The notes below the pieces were generated by a model, which did not search any database, had not been told where the DNA came from, and worked only from the letters and a program-made list of their open reading frames with translations. DNA of 64,000 nt from Promerops cafer (taxonomy: Eukaryota > Chordata > Aves > Passeriformes > Nectariniidae): contig VZSE01005880.1 in NCBI GenBank assembly GCA_013398275.1, positions 64,571 to 128,570 of the forward strand, given 5' to 3'. Positions 24,182-39,189 of the stretch are shown here, in pieces; within the stretch, counting starts at the first letter, position 1; every line of letters starts with the position of its first letter. The position numbers and the translations under genes were made by a program.

Positions 24182-27100
24182 CTATGACAAACTACTAACA
24201 CTAAATCAATGTATTGCCTAACCCCTCAACTACGCCACTTCCAAAAGTCCTGCAGGTCTTAAAACTCAGCCACACAAAAAACACTCAAACCACAGAAACA
24301 GAAGCTCAGGGAGACCAGCAATAGACACCACAGAAACAGGCTGGACTGGGAAAGGGACATGGAATCCCAGATTAAAAAGGGGATGTGACCATGTGAAGGG
24401 AGGCTCAGCTTAATACACAATGAAAATGCTGATGCACTAGGCTTGTTTTGTGCAATTTTCCCTGGCGAAGCAGTACTGAGTGCACTGTCAGATAAACAGT
24501 GTGTCAGATCCATGAAGATAGCAATGGGTAACAGAGCAGAAAGAATACAAACTCCAGTCTTTCCACCCCCAACTAACTCCTTGTCTCCCAAAATGGCAGA
24601 CCAAGGCCTTGGAGCTCAGACAAGCACCTTCCAAATCAGCAATAGTAAGGTGTGAAGACAAGAGGTTCCTTCACCATAAACATTTTTAATAGCTGATTTC
24701 ACTCTCTTCAACTTGTGCTCTACTATTGATGCTCTCAACTTGTATGGCAAAAAATTCCAACAACATTTTTTCTCCAAACCTGCAAAAAAAAATCAAAGCT
24801 AGGAAGACCTGATTATTCAAAAACTCCATTACAACCACAGAACATCAAAACTGATTCCTTTATAGAAGCAAAACATACATTGTTCTGGAAAAATACTTTG
24901 TCTAAAAATCTGGATATATAGAGTCTATAAATGACCAAGAAAGGGAAAAAACCCAGAGATTTACTGAAAGCCGTTTTATAATATTTGAGAACACCGATCA
25001 GAATACCTCAGCTGCTTCACCACTACAACAGACACAGCACGTTGATCAAGGAACTGTGAGATGCATTTATATATGCAATACAGGCTTCTTGTTAAATATC
25101 CAATACCCAAACTAATGGGGAGATAATCTGGATAAAACTGGATACACTGTGGAATGCAGAAATATTTGATTGTGAGGAGTGAGTGCTGCAGAGGCAGCTG
25201 GGTGTGTTGGAGCACTCCAGGAGAAATGGTTAATTGGAGTCTAACATGAGACCAGAAACCCTTATATACGGTCGATATAACAAATAACCACAAAATAACC
25301 TCTCAGAGCATCAAGGACTGCATGCTGGAGCAACTGTGATCACATCTTTCTGCTCTGTGAATGACTGCAATATGTGCTTGCAGTTATCCTCACTGGCCAG
25401 TATACACAGCTTTACTTGAGCTTGCACAGTTACAGTATGTCAATCGTTTTTTCCATAAATAATGTTTCCAACCTCCGAAAAAAAAGTTCAAAAAGAGATC
25501 ATTCCTTATCTTTTGCCAGCAGTGAGGTTAATTAAAAGGAGCTAGGCCTTGTAATACAAAGAGATATGCACACATTGCAAAATAAGAGAGGACATGAATT
25601 TCTCACACATCAGATATTCAACAGTAACTACTTCATGCATGCTCTTACTATGTGATAAATGCAAGAAAGCTTTCACTTTAAAGAAAAAGGTGTAAGCTAA
25701 GCACCATTGTTAAGAACATGCAAACAAGCGTTAGGGAGCACAGGTCAATTTTTCAGCTTTCAGTAAATTAAATTGTTCTATCTACCTTTAGACACATACT
25801 ACAGGCTTCCCACTTGAAAAAGCCAGTTGAGTAAAGCCCATCATGTTCATCATATTCAAAAGTTAAATTGATCCTAGAGCCCATTTCATGCATTTGTCTG
25901 AAATCAGACTGCAGAGAAAAACTTTTCAGATTTATGTGATTAGAACAACAGATTACAGGGTGTGCTTCCTAGATGGCATGAATCTATAGACCAACACTGT
26001 AAATTCTGGCCCTATCCAGGAAGACCAGAACTCATTCCTTCTAGTCTTTCACTCATCTTTAGCTTTTTCCAGCAGCCAGTAAAATGCTCCAGCTGCCATG
26101 CTCACTGTAGGTTCGATGGAAGATAGTGCTGGCAACACATAGTCTAGAAAATGGGTTTTAAAAATGTTACTGAGATTGATTAGTTTACTGAAGAAAATCA
26201 CTACACCATTACAATTTGATCCTATGCCCACTCTTTCCCCCGTCTCTCTGCTCCTCAAAATCAAAGTCCTATCTTCTTGTTCCATTAAGACAAAACAGCA
26301 ACATTATAGGCACAATTTGTCAGAAAAGAAAGAATCAGTACTAGAATTGTGAATAAATACCTGAAGATATGTTAGCCAAGACTCAGTGCCTCTGGGTGCC
26401 ATACTTCTGAAGTAATGATGGCAACATCAGTGACAAAACAGTGTACAAACAGGTTTGGTTTAATGTTATTGAGCTAAAGGTTTCAAGCTAGTTAAATTAA
26501 GACTTATAGACTTTACTTGTGAAAATACCAGAAAGAGTGGAAAAAGATGGTATTTCATTACTGCACAGAAATAAGAATTAAATGAGGAAAAAATGTTTCT
26601 TTAAAATTAGAAAAAACCCCAAAAGTCATCCTAACCATTTTTCACAAAGAAAGAAAAATAAGGGAGCTAGACACACTTATTTTTTGCTCAGATGTCAAAT
26701 TCCTGCTGGCTTCCAGATCCATTCTTTGACTGTTTCTATTCAAAGGATAACAGAAACAATGTCTGAAATTCCAAGCTCCATGGACTGTAGCTACACATTT
26801 AAATGTGTTGCTCATCTGACAATATGAACATTAAAAAACTTCTACACATTAGACCTCAATTTTTACACTTCTGAAGCCCTAGATGATGCTGCAGAATGTG
26901 TCATTATATGTGCTCCTCAGAGACTGCAGAGTAGCAATGCTGAAAGTTTTTTTGCTTTTAAGTTTACAGAATTACATCACATCCTAGGACAAAAAATCCT
27001 GAAAACTCACCACAAAACCAAAAATTCTGTATATTTTCTTTCCTAAGAAAGTTTTAATGAGCAATTAACTCTGAAACTGAAGATAATACCATCTTTTATT

Positions 27101-29643
27101 TTTTATACATTCTGTACTCAGACAGAATACACAAATCTCAGGCTAAGGGACTACTGGCATGGTGAGAGCAAGCTATGGGAAAGGATGTAGGCTATGGGGA
27201 AATCAGACACTGTGAAGCTCTGAAGGAGACAGGTCCTAGAATAAACTTCCCCTTGTATTATCTGTGCATATCCAGATTCTTACAGTGCTGCTGAATTGCA
27301 GTTTTGTTTTTAAACTGATAACCCCTAGGTTACATGCATCAAAATACAGTAGTTGCTTGTCAATATTTTGTTGTTTCATTGTTGATCATGTAAGCACGTG
27401 GTCAGAATGTTTTCTGCTTGTGTTGAAACCCAAACTGTCTCCCCACGCCTCACTGGGTACTAAAAGCCCCTTACCTAGTTGCCAAAACTGCAGTTTCTTC
27501 CTCTGCCAATCCCTTTGACTGTTATACACTGTGGGTACACAAATCTGACACATTGAGAATATTGAATTTACCATCAAAATACATGAAGTTTTTGGGCTGC
27601 CTACAATTCAGATTAAATTAACTGAAAAACATTTTATTTATGTGAGCTTTTGTAGAAGTTCCCAGGTGGAGAAAAGGGATAGGAGGGGAAGACAACTGCC
27701 TTTACCTTGGAAATACCAAAGTTTTGCAGTGCTCCCTCTTACGCATTTATCTGAGATCTAGATACAGATGAATTTTTACAAATTAGGTAAATAAATTTAA
27801 TACTAAAAATAGATCCTACTATAAGCTTTTTTCCCTCTCCTCTTCCTCAAAATATTTCTGGAGAAAAATTTTTGAGGTACATCAATACACTCTTGATCTA
27901 CTTCTCTGGCTTGTGAATGAAGTCCTGTAGCTGGTACTTCAATTAATTCTGTAAAAGCTCAAAAGGGATGAATTATGAACTCTCATCTGACTGAAGAATC
28001 CCCAGGACTCCCAGCTCTCTGCCAGCAGATGAAACAGCAAGTCACCCAGCCTTCTGGCTTACAGGATGAGGCTTTCTCTGCCTAAGTACTCTTAGAAAGA
28101 GAAAAATGAAACAGCAGCTCAACATACCTTTTTTTGGATAGTAACGACAAATTAGAGCAGTAAATTATATAAAATTTATTTTTAAAAGTTCGGGAATTAT
28201 TTTTCTTGAAAAAGGAGATGAAATTCTGCACTGAAGTGAGCAAATTTGTTATTCTAATTAATTCTAAAGAGTGAAGCTTATAAAAAGATAGATAAGAAAC
28301 ACATACAGGTAGATTTTTCTCTCAAATTTTTTATGGGCCTCCTCAAATATATATGCTTATCTGTTCTTCCTGCTATGCAACATACACTTCACACAGAATC
28401 TCCTTCCCCACAGTTCACAAAGCAGTTGGAGTTTCCTATGTTCACAGGCATAAGCAGGAGTCTAGCAAAGGCAAATTGAAACTGTTAAGAGGGAACACTT
28501 CTTACTAAATTCATAGACAAATATTTAGTGGTGGTGACTTTTGTAATCCTGTCAAAGCTTGACAAGGCTTGAACACAATTGGATGTATGCAGGGATATTT
28601 TTTCCCACTTTCATTTACTGCATATATATAAAAGTCTCAACTATTTTTTTAAACAGATAACCCACAAGCTATGTGCCTCAAAATACTGCATGCAAGAATC
28701 ACACCTTCTAGTTAACATTAGGAAGGAACAACTAAGTAACGTCATCTTTAAACACAGCCTAATCAATACAGATTTTAGACCCATTTGTCAATGCACATTG
28801 TACTAGGCATTGTTAGAAAGAAATCAAAAACCAGAATATGTCCAGTCTGGCAGTTCCCAACATCTCCAGTCACATCTTTTTACATTTCTAAATCAACACA
28901 TGCAACACAAAAATTTCATGTGAAAATAGATATGGAAGACAATGTTTGAATTAAACACACAAAATTACTGCTTCTCTGTAGCCACTGATATCACAACTGT
29001 GAGGTGGCAAAGCAGTATATAAAGCCCTATACCTGTGTAAGTCTGTTGGATAAAGTGGTTCTGAACTAAGCTGGTCAGGAAAGACCTATTCCTTGAAAAT
29101 GATGTTTCAGAGAGAAATCAAAGGATTGAAAGCTGTGGTAGAAGGCTCTGCTTCCAGCTTTGTAACAATTCAATGCAAAAATCCAAGCAACTTCCCTTAG
29201 CTCTTCAATTTCCAGACATCACACAGACAAACCAGGAGGCAGTGATGCTTTCCTGAGGGACAGAGAACTGAGAATACTGTTTGCTATACAATAAACCCAT
29301 ACACTAGAGAGGTAATCCATAACACAAATATGCCTATATATACCAAAAGCAGAATTAGAAAAAAAAAGCTCTATGATATGTCTTACCTTCTTAGACTAAA
29401 TCCCGTATATCTCAAGATCCTTCAGTGACTTTTCTCTGTTTATTTATGTGTAGGCCACAGCCAAGAGACAGATCAGTTCAGAGCTACTTGCTCACTCATG
29501 GGAAAAGAACAAGAGTTGAATGTTCTGACTTCCCCTTCACTTAATGCTAAATTATCAGTAACTTAATGCCTTGATACATTTACTGGTCTGACAAATTTAT
29601 TTGAATATGAACAATGGATTCAAATGTTTTCAAGGAGGAGTCA

Positions 29644-29975
29644 TGGAATTACAGAATCACAGAATGGCTTGGGTTGGAATGGACCTTAAAGATCACTCAG
29701 TCCAACCCCGCCTGCCATGGGCAGGGACACTTTCCACTAGACCAGGTTGCTCAGTGCTTCATCCAACCTGGCCTTGAACACTTCAGGGATGAGGCATCCA
29801 CAAATTCTCTCAGCAACCTGTTCCAGTACCTCACCACCCTCACAGTAAAGAATTCCTTCCTAACATGTGATCTAAACCTACTCCCACTTTGAAGCCATTC
29901 CCGCCTGTCCAGTCACTACATGCCCTTGTAAACAGTCTCCACCTTTCTTGCAGGCTCCCGTTGGGAACTGGTGAT
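29644..29975 (-). mobile_element. Short CR1 LINE 3' fragment
   Basis: The plus strand begins ATTACAGAATCACAGAATGG then CTTGGGTTGGAATGGACCTT, then AAAGATCACTCAGTCCAACC. CR1 3'-end blocks CATGGGCAGGGACACTTTCC, CTTGAACACTTCAGGGATGA and CTCACAGTAAAGAATTCCTT follow. This is a 5'-truncated copy of roughly 330 bases in the CELF1 sense direction. Confidence 0.88.
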
Positions 29976-32900
29976 GCCAAACAGTTCTGCTTTAACTGCC
30001 ATACATTTATTGGTCTGAACAGTCCAGGTGTCCCTCTTGCTTTCACTTCAAACAGGCAGTGAAGTGAATGCATGTGACTGCAAAAATTGTCAAAGGACAG
30101 GTGTGGTTATTACTTTAGGCAGCTTGTATCTCCAAACCAACTTTTCATATGACAGCTAAGAAAGCAAAATCCTAATGACTGATACAACAACATTCCCCCT
30201 CTGAGAAAAAAAGAGAGAAGACTTATTTCACACACAGGTTAGTAAATTTTTGGAACTTCTTGGCAGGATAGTGCAGATGCAACAAACTTATGTGAGTGGA
30301 AGAAGAGATTTGACAAGTAGCCTCTTGGGAAGAGACCCACCAGAGGCTACCAGACAAACTAAAACAGGTGAAGTTCTGAGCTTGAAACAGAGAGGCGAGT
30401 CAGTTTGAGTGGTGACAACAAACACTAGGGGTTATTAGCCTCTGTGAATGGCAATGATAGGCCTAGAACATGCCAAAGAGCAGGAACTTGCCTATGCATT
30501 TGAGTTAGTACAAAACAAACCACACTATGTTAAAAATAAAAAATAAAAAAAAAAAAAAGAGAGAAAAGAGAGTTGTCCTGTTAAAGCTACTCAAGAACTG
30601 AACTATACACATATGATGTAAATGCTCATTAAAAATACCTGCACTATATTCAATTGCCTTAGTAACTAACCCTAAACCCTCCCCAACAGCTCCCCCAACA
30701 CCACAAACTACCCACACCTCTGGACTTCAGGAAATGTGACAGCACAGACAGCAACCAGTGTATACACTTTCCCTTCTTTTTAAAATGCCTTGCAATTGTT
30801 TTCACTATGCCACCACACAACTGATGAGCAAACTCAATCTGTGATATACTCAACATCTGGCTCACTCCCGAGGACAACTTACACCAAATGGCCGACAGTA
30901 GCGCTGCAATATGAGAGCTTATCTACCAGGAAACAGGTTACAAAATCGGTTCAAATCTGAGAAGTCAAAAAAAACCCCACCCCAAACTGCAACTAGGTCC
31001 TGCTCTGCCAGTAACTGCTACTGACAGCACGTCTAACGAGAACTTGGAAGAAGCCTAATTACCAGTCCTAGGACCCTCTTACAACACATGAATAAAGAAC
31101 ACAAAGTTTAAGGCAGTGGCCTACAAACTTGTTCAACTTTCCTCTCACCTTCTGATACATTGCTTCTTCATCTGCTTGCCTGAGAGGGGACACAGGATTG
31201 TGCTGTGAATATCCTGATGGGGCTGTGGGTATTGGAATTCTGTGATGTGAGCAACCCACAGCTCTGCAGACAATGATCTGCTTCTCTAGGACAGAACAGC
31301 TGCACAATGCTACCCCGAGTTTTACTTTCTTAGTGCACAGCTGTCAGCTAACACAGCAGCATGAGGTTGCTAACCCAGTGCTTGACCTGCTGCAGCTGTG
31401 TCTGCAGCTTCAGCAATGATGCTACGAAGGCTTGCACAGGCATTACCAAAGAGAGAAAAATAAAATAGCCTGGCCATGAGACTACCTCCTGACAGGGACC
31501 TAAAACACCCATCTCTGACCATAAAAATTTCTCATTACCCTATTGTCAATGTATGAAAGCTGATAGCTGATAGCCTTCACAGCTTTACCTTGAGGTATTA
31601 TCCAACTATTCTTTCCAGAACCTGTATCTATTTAATTTTTTTACATAAAAAACCTCCGCAGAATTTCCGGTATCTCAGTCTGCTATAATGCTATGTACAG
31701 AGTGACAGACAACTTCAGATAGTATATGTGGATTTTTCCAAAGGCACACAGTATGTACTCACCCTGTTTTCAAGGAGAGTACTAGTGCAGCACTAGGACA
31801 GTAAACTACTACATTAGCACAGTGAAATAAGGAACAAATATGCCTATATGTAAGTAAAATCTTCAGATTAAGACAGTTTCCTAGAAATTTCATCTTCTCT
31901 TTGGTGTTTAATTATCTCCTTCATATACCCGTTCTCCAATGATATATTACATGCTTACATTAATCTTCATAGAAATATAAGAAGAGATACCGGGATTGTT
32001 TTCTTTTACTTATATTGTAATATATTTTCTTTTGCTAGCTTTAATTTTGTAATTAAAGTTCTCAATTGTTACCTTCAGAACAGTGATGTGAAAATTATGT
32101 TACATTTCTGTCTTTCCCGGATACATTTTGTTTGTTTTGCAGATTTCCCTGTCTTTTTCAGACTACTGGAACTTAGAGGGAGTTGTGAATGCAAATCATA
32201 GTTGTGAATTTAAAACTAAGGCATAGGACACAGGAAAACTTACTGTGATGCAAAGAAGACAACAATGGTCTGGCTGAGAAGACACTGTATTAGAGGTACC
32301 AGACACAAAGCATATAAGCAAACAAACTGCTAAAAGACCAAATAATGAATTTGAAGTAATTAATGCAGGACAACCCCTTAGAGCAGTACCTGTAGAAGAG
32401 ATAACAACAAGCCTTAATGCAGGTTCCCTAGAAAAATTAATTTTGTCAAATCACAGACAAGGAGTAAACATCACATGCTTAACCCTCTTTGCAAGGTATT
32501 TTACAATTAATAATTGATATTAGGAAAAAGCACTGATGTATCCCAGGGCAATTGCTTTTAAAGCAGACATGTAGTTTTCTTCCTCTCATTCTAGTATACT
32601 AAAGACAACAATAACAGAAACAATTAAAAAAAATTAGAGCTCTTTATCCTTACCTCTAGATTCTGGTTTGTTTTGTTTTGGGTTTTTTTTGTAAATAGAT
32701 GTGAAATGTCTATTTCAGGTACTGCTTAAGCTCTATAGTAAGGTATGTAAAAGAAAATTTCACTTTAAAATTTTAATTTTTTTAACATATGCAAACATTC
32801 GAGTAGTTTGATTTTGAGAAGCATTTTGAATTTCTATAATCACAGTGCTAGAACATAACAATGCTTGCACTTTGCAAGAGATAAAAAACTATGGAAACCT

Positions 32901-35068
32901 TAAGTACCTAAAAGACATCGGAAAGACCTGTAGACACTTTGGCACTGCAGAGAGAAAAAGCTTCTTGAGAAAGTAGGAAAAGTGGCTTGGTCACAACAAT
33001 AGTAAGAGGAAATGAAGGCAGCTGTATGACACAGGAGACAAAGCAGGAAATGAGTATAAGAAGAGAGGACACACATTTCTACCCTGTGGAAGGACAGGGG
33101 ACAGGATGGAACACTTTGGGCAGCAGCAAGGTTTAAGTTTTCCCCTTGCACCCTTTCTTTTTGTTTATTGACTGAATTCAGACCCCGAGACAGAAATACA
33201 GAGGACAAATCACTTGCACTACAATGCTCAAATCTTTGCTGCAAGAGAATAAGAATATAATGCTTGCAAGTAATCTTGTGCTGAAGGCAAGGTACAGATT
33301 TCACTTAAGAAAGTCTTTGCCCTCTTTCTCTCCCCTAAATTTTGCCTCTGAGTTTGGTTTGGTTTTTTGTTGTTTTTTTTTTTTTTTTTTCTGAGATGGA
33401 AATAGCTGAAGGTAAACTGGCCATCTTTCTGTGCAAGAAACAATCCTGCAAGCAATTCTGTGGAACAGAAAAAAGTATGTTTCAACTTTTTTACCTTGTC
33501 AATACAAACACAGTGCCTATAAATCTGGTTTCAGATCTCCCTGTATTTTCCTGTCCTTTCCTGTATGACATGAATCTGCAGCTCTGTACTTATTAAAAAA
33601 GATACACTGGAAAAAACCCTTTTGCAATCTCTGCAATATTCACCAGATTTTTAAGGACTCATCTACACATTTTAGGACAGTCTTCTGACACTGAAACAGA
33701 GCCAGAAGTTATTCCTCTAGTAAGGACCTGGAAATCCAGTCATTCTTGGAAAGCTCTCAACAGTCTGCTTGCTCAAGCCAAACATGCCAGAAAGCATTAG
33801 AGCAGGCAAAGCAACTACATTTACACAGAGAAGGCTGTGTGGTTGCATATGGGACCCAGGAGGAACAACGGAACCAGCTACACAATTCCAGGACAATACC
33901 ATGTACAAAGATTGTTATATTCTTATATTATTTATATTAACCTGCAGGAGGAGAACCTCTGAATCAAAAACACCTTTAAGTTTATGGCAAGCAACACATC
34001 ATCTGCACACGTAAACTAAAACCTTAAAGTAAGAACTGGCCAGAGTCGCTTTTTTTAACTTAAGAAATGTAATATGTTATCTTAACTCAAAGAAACAAAC
34101 TAAAAATTATTATTCCCCTTACTGAAATGTCTTAGAATAGTAGTTAGACACATTTAAAGTTTTTTCTGATAATCTTTTTTTTCTTCTTCTAAGTTTCAAG
34201 AGACCTTTTGGACTAAAAGCAACAAGTCTCAAGTTTCATTGTCCTTTGCAGCCATCAGAACAGTTGCACAAGCCATTTTGAGGAGTCCTTTAATCTCAAA
34301 TTGTTTTTATGAATAGTACCAGATACAAACAAAAATCAGTTAATATTATACTACAAAAACTCACTATTTCTCTATTTAATTTCATTTTATCCAAAGGAAA
34401 GCTTTTTGTTGCATGCTATCTGAGAAAGTTGAAATGTAGCCTAGATAGGGGGTCTCCAGGAGAGCACATTACACACTTCAAGTAGTAATTGCTTCAATAA
34501 TAATTTTTATGTTGAGCACCAACTTAGAACACAATAAGGCATCATTTCCCCTTGGCATAAGGCTACACAGGTATAGCTCCAGCACTGTCCATGAGGAGAG
34601 TGGAATGGAAGTGGGATGTGGTATCCCTGAAAAGACAAACAATTCAACCTTCCACACACATTGCGAGGTAAAAACAGAAGCACCAAGAGAAGTTCCAGGA
34701 TCACTCCTGGTATAGAAGAAATGGGATTGATTAAGCTGTTATTCTGCCTCCTAATCAAAGCTGGGACTCCTGCTGCCTATTTTGGATAAGCAGCCATCTG
34801 CAAAACTTCACTAGCTTTTAAGCTACTCAGGACCACAATCTAAGTGCCAGAGAGTCTATTTCTGAAAAAGTATCTTTAGAGTCAAAAGAGAATCAGTATG
34901 ATATATGTATCTCAGTTTTTCTAATCAACTAAGAACATACAGCCATGTCAATTGAAACATTTACTCTTAATAAGGTCTAAATAACCATTAGATATTGTAG
35001 TAGGTTTCAACTTCAGGAAGAGCTAAGCCCAGAAAGAATGAAGAATACTACTCTGATCCAGTTCCTTC

Positions 35069-38000
35069 AAACAAACAAAAATAATTCTATCATCAAATAA
35101 ATTTATATCTACTTTCCTAAACTATAAATGGCTTTAGAAGTACTGAGGAAAAATTAACTTTTTACAGCAGAAGAGCCAAAATGCCTTTTAAGTTTCATGC
35201 GGGAATTACAGCTTCTCTACCTGAAAAGGCAGCAGAATTGACAGGCCAACTGAAGTGCATCTACACCACCGCACACAGCTGGGAGAAGTCTCACTATCGC
35301 CAGCCTTTGTTCTTGTGGAGGACTTCAACTTACCACATGTTTGCTGCAAATACAACACAGCAGAGAGGAAACAGCCCAGGAAGTTCTTAGTATGTGGATG
35401 GCAGCTTCCTGACACAGACAGGGAGGGAGCTAGTAGGGAAGGCATCCCACTGGACCTGCTGTTTGCAAACAGGGAAGGACTGGTCGATAATGCTGGAAGC
35501 TGTCTTGGGCATCACAATCACAAAATGATAGTTTTTGATTCTTGGAGAAGTAAGGAGGCAATGCCAGTAGAACTGCCACAATGGATATCTGGAGGGTAGA
35601 CTGGCCTGAGGAGCAGACTGGTTGATGGAGTCCCTTGGAAGGCAGTCCTGAGGGGCAAAGGAGTCCAGGAAGACCAGACATGTTTTAAGAATGAAATGCT
35701 AAAGGCTCAGGAGCAAGCCTACATGCTGAAAGACAAGCCAGCGAGGAAGAAGACCAGGCTGGCTGAACAGAGAGGTTTGGCTGGAACTCAGTAGGGGAAG
35801 GAAAGAGTGTATCACCTTTGGAACAGGGGCAGGCAACTTGGAAGGACTATGAAGATGTCCTGAGGTTATGCAGGGAGAAAATTAGAAAAGTGAAATCCCA
35901 ACTAGAACTTAATTTGGCTACTGCCATAAAAGACAAGAAGAAATGTTTTTCAAAATGCATTACCAACAAAAGGAGGGCTAAGGAAAATCTCCATCTGGAT
36001 GCAGAGGGAAACAGTGAAAAAGGATGAGGAAAAGGCAGTGGTACTTACAGCCTTTTTGCCTTAGTCTTTGATAACAAGTCTAGTTGTTCTATAGGTACTC
36101 AGCCCCCTGAGATGGAAGACAGAGATGGGGAGAAGAATGAAACCCCCATAATCTAGGAAGAAAGGGTTATTGACTTGCTTAAGTCCATGGGACCTAATGG
36201 CATCCACCCATGGGTACTGAGAGAGCTGATGAAAAAGCTAGCCAAGCTTTTACCACCAGTCCTGCTTAACCAGGCAGGTCCCAGTTGACTGGAAGTTAGC
36301 AAATGTTACACCCCATCTACATGAAGAGCTGAAAGGAGGATCTGGGGAACCACAGTCCTGTAAGCCTGACCTTTGGGATGGGGAAGTCACGGAGCAGATC
36401 ATCCTGTGTGCTATGACACAACACGCACAGAACAATCAGGCCCAGCCAGCAGGGGGTTCTGAAAGGCAGGTCCTGCTTGACCAACCTGATCTCCTATGTC
36501 AAGGCGACCTGCTGAGTGGATGAGGGAAAGGTTTTTGATGTTGTCTACCTGAACTTCAATAAAGCCTTTGACTCGGTTTCCTACAGCATCCTCCTGGACA
36601 AAGCGACTTCCCATGATGTGAATGGGTGTACTCTTTGCTGAGTAAAATCTGGCTGGATTGCTGGGCCCAGAGAGTGATGGCGACTGCGTGACACCCAGCT
36701 GATGGCCGGTCACCAGTGGTGATCCCCAGGGCTCAGCACTGGGGCCAGTCCTGTTTAATTTCTTTATCAATGATCCGAATGAAAGGATCAAGCGCATCCT
36801 CAGCAAGTGTGCAGGCAACATCAAGTTGTGTGGGAGTGCAGATCTGCTGGAGGATAAGAAGGCTCTGCAGAGGATCAGGGTAGCCTGGACCAATGGACTG
36901 AGGCCAACTGTGTGCATCTGAACAAAGCCCAGTACCAGGTCATGCACTTGGGTCACAACTACTACAGGCTGGGGGAAGTGAGGCTGGAAAGCTGCACAGC
37001 AGAGTAGGACCTAGGAACGTTGGTTGACAGCAGCTGAACATGTGCCAGCAGTGCCCAGGTGGCCAAAAAGGCCAATGGCATCCTGGCCTGTATCAGGAAT
37101 AGTGTGGCCAGCAGGACCAGGGCAGTGANAAACAAACAAAAATAATTCTATCATCAAATAAATTTATATCTACTTTCCTAAACTATAAATGGCTTTAGAA
37201 GTACTGAGGAAAAATTAACTTTTTACAGCAGAAGAGCCAAAATGCCTTTTAAGTTTCATGCGGGAATTACAGCTTCTCTACCTGAAAAGGCAGCAGAATT
37301 GACAGGCCAACTGAAGTGCATCTACACCACCGCACACAGCTGGGAGAAGTCTCACTATCGCCAGCCTTTGTTCTTGTGGAGGACTTCAACTTACCACATG
37401 TTTGCTGCAAATACAACACAGCAGAGAGGAAACAGCCCAGGAAGTTCTTAGTATGTGGATGGCAGCTTCCTGACACAGACAGGGAGGGAGCTAGTAGGGA
37501 AGGCATCCCACTGGACCTGCTGTTTGCAAACAGGGAAGGACTGGTCGATAATGCTGGAAGCTGTCTTGGGCATCACAATCACAAAATGATAGTTTTTGAT
37601 TCTTGGAGAAGTAAGGAGGCAATGCCAGTAGAACTGCCACAATGGATATCTGGAGGGTAGACTGGCCTGAGGAGCAGACTGGTTGATGGAGTCCCTTGGA
37701 AGGCAGTCCTGAGGGGCAAAGGAGTCCAGGAAGACCAGACATGTTTTAAGAATGAAATGCTAAAGGCTCAGGAGCAAGCCTACATGCTGAAAGACAAGCC
37801 AGCGAGGAAGAAGACCAGGCTGGCTGAACAGAGAGGTTTGGCTGGAACTCAGTAGGGGAAGGAAAGAGTGTATCACCTTTGGAACAGGGGCAGGCAACTT
37901 GGAAGGACTATGAAGATGTCCTGAGGTTATGCAGGGAGAAAATTAGAAAAGTGAAATCCCAACTAGAACTTAATTTGGCTACTGCCATAAAAGACAAGAA

Positions 38001-39189
38001 GAAATGTTTTTCAAAATGCATTACCAACAAAAGGAGGGCTAAGGAAAATCTCCATCTGGATGCAGAGGGAAACAGTGAAAAAGGATGAGGAAAAGGCAGT
38101 GGTACTTACAGCCTTTTTGCCTTAGTCTTTGATAACAAGTCTAGTTGTTCTATAGGTACTCAGCCCCCTGAGATGGAAGACAGAGATGGGGAGAAGAATG
38201 AAACCCCCATAATCTAGGAAGAAAGGGTTATTGACTTGCTTAAGTCCATGGGACCTAATGGCATCCACCCATGGGTACTGAGAGAGCTGATGAAAAAGCT
38301 AGCCAAGCTTTTACCACCAGTCCTGCTTAACCAGGCAGGTCCCAGTTGACTGGAAGTTAGCAAATGTTACACCCCATCTACATGAAGAGCTGAAAGGAGG
38401 ATCTGGGGAACCACAGTCCTGTAAGCCTGACCTTTGGGATGGGGAAGTCACGGAGCAGATCATCCTGTGTGCTATGACACAACACGCACAGAACAATCAG
38501 GCCCAGCCAGCAGGGGGTTCTGAAAGGCAGGTCCTGCTTGACCAACCTGATCTCCTATGTCAAGGCGACCTGCTGAGTGGATGAGGGAAAGGTTTTTGAT
38601 GTTGTCTACCTGAACTTCAATAAAGCCTTTGACTCGGTTTCCTACAGCATCCTCCTGGACAAAGCGACTTCCCATGATGTGAATGGGTGTACTCTTTGCT
38701 GAGTAAAATCTGGCTGGATTGCTGGGCCCAGAGAGTGATGGCGACTGCGTGACACCCAGCTGATGGCCGGTCACCAGTGGTGATCCCCAGGGCTCAGCAC
38801 TGGGGCCAGTCCTGTTTAATTTCTTTATCAATGATCCGAATGAAAGGATCAAGCGCATCCTCAGCAAGTGTGCAGGCAACATCAAGTTGTGTGGGAGTGC
38901 AGATCTGCTGGAGGATAAGAAGGCTCTGCAGAGGATCAGGGTAGCCTGGACCAATGGACTGAGGCCAACTGTGTGCATCTGAACAAAGCCCAGTACCAGG
39001 TCATGCACTTGGGTCACAACTACTACAGGCTGGGGGAAGTGAGGCTGGAAAGCTGCACAGCAGAGTAGGACCTAGGAACGTTGGTTGACAGCAGCTGAAC
39101 ATGTGCCAGCAGTGCCCAGGTGGCCAAAAAGGCCAATGGCATCCTGGCCTGTATCAGGAATAGTGTGGCCAGCAGGACCAGGGCAGTGA
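35069..39189. repeat. Perfect tandem duplication, 2060-base unit, split by one N
   Basis: Positions 35069-37128 and 37130-39189 show no difference in the stretches I compared, and every frame translates identically at a constant offset of 2061. A single N at 37129 sits exactly at the junction. The unit includes about 140 bases of non-repeat flank plus most of a CR1. A single-N join of two identical ends is typical of contigs whose true overlap was not merged, so this is probably an assembly artefact. Confidence 0.95.

Noticed and set aside
35069..39189. Genuine recent segmental duplication
   Set aside because: Possible, but the single N exactly at the junction and the lack of any difference fit an unmerged contig overlap better.
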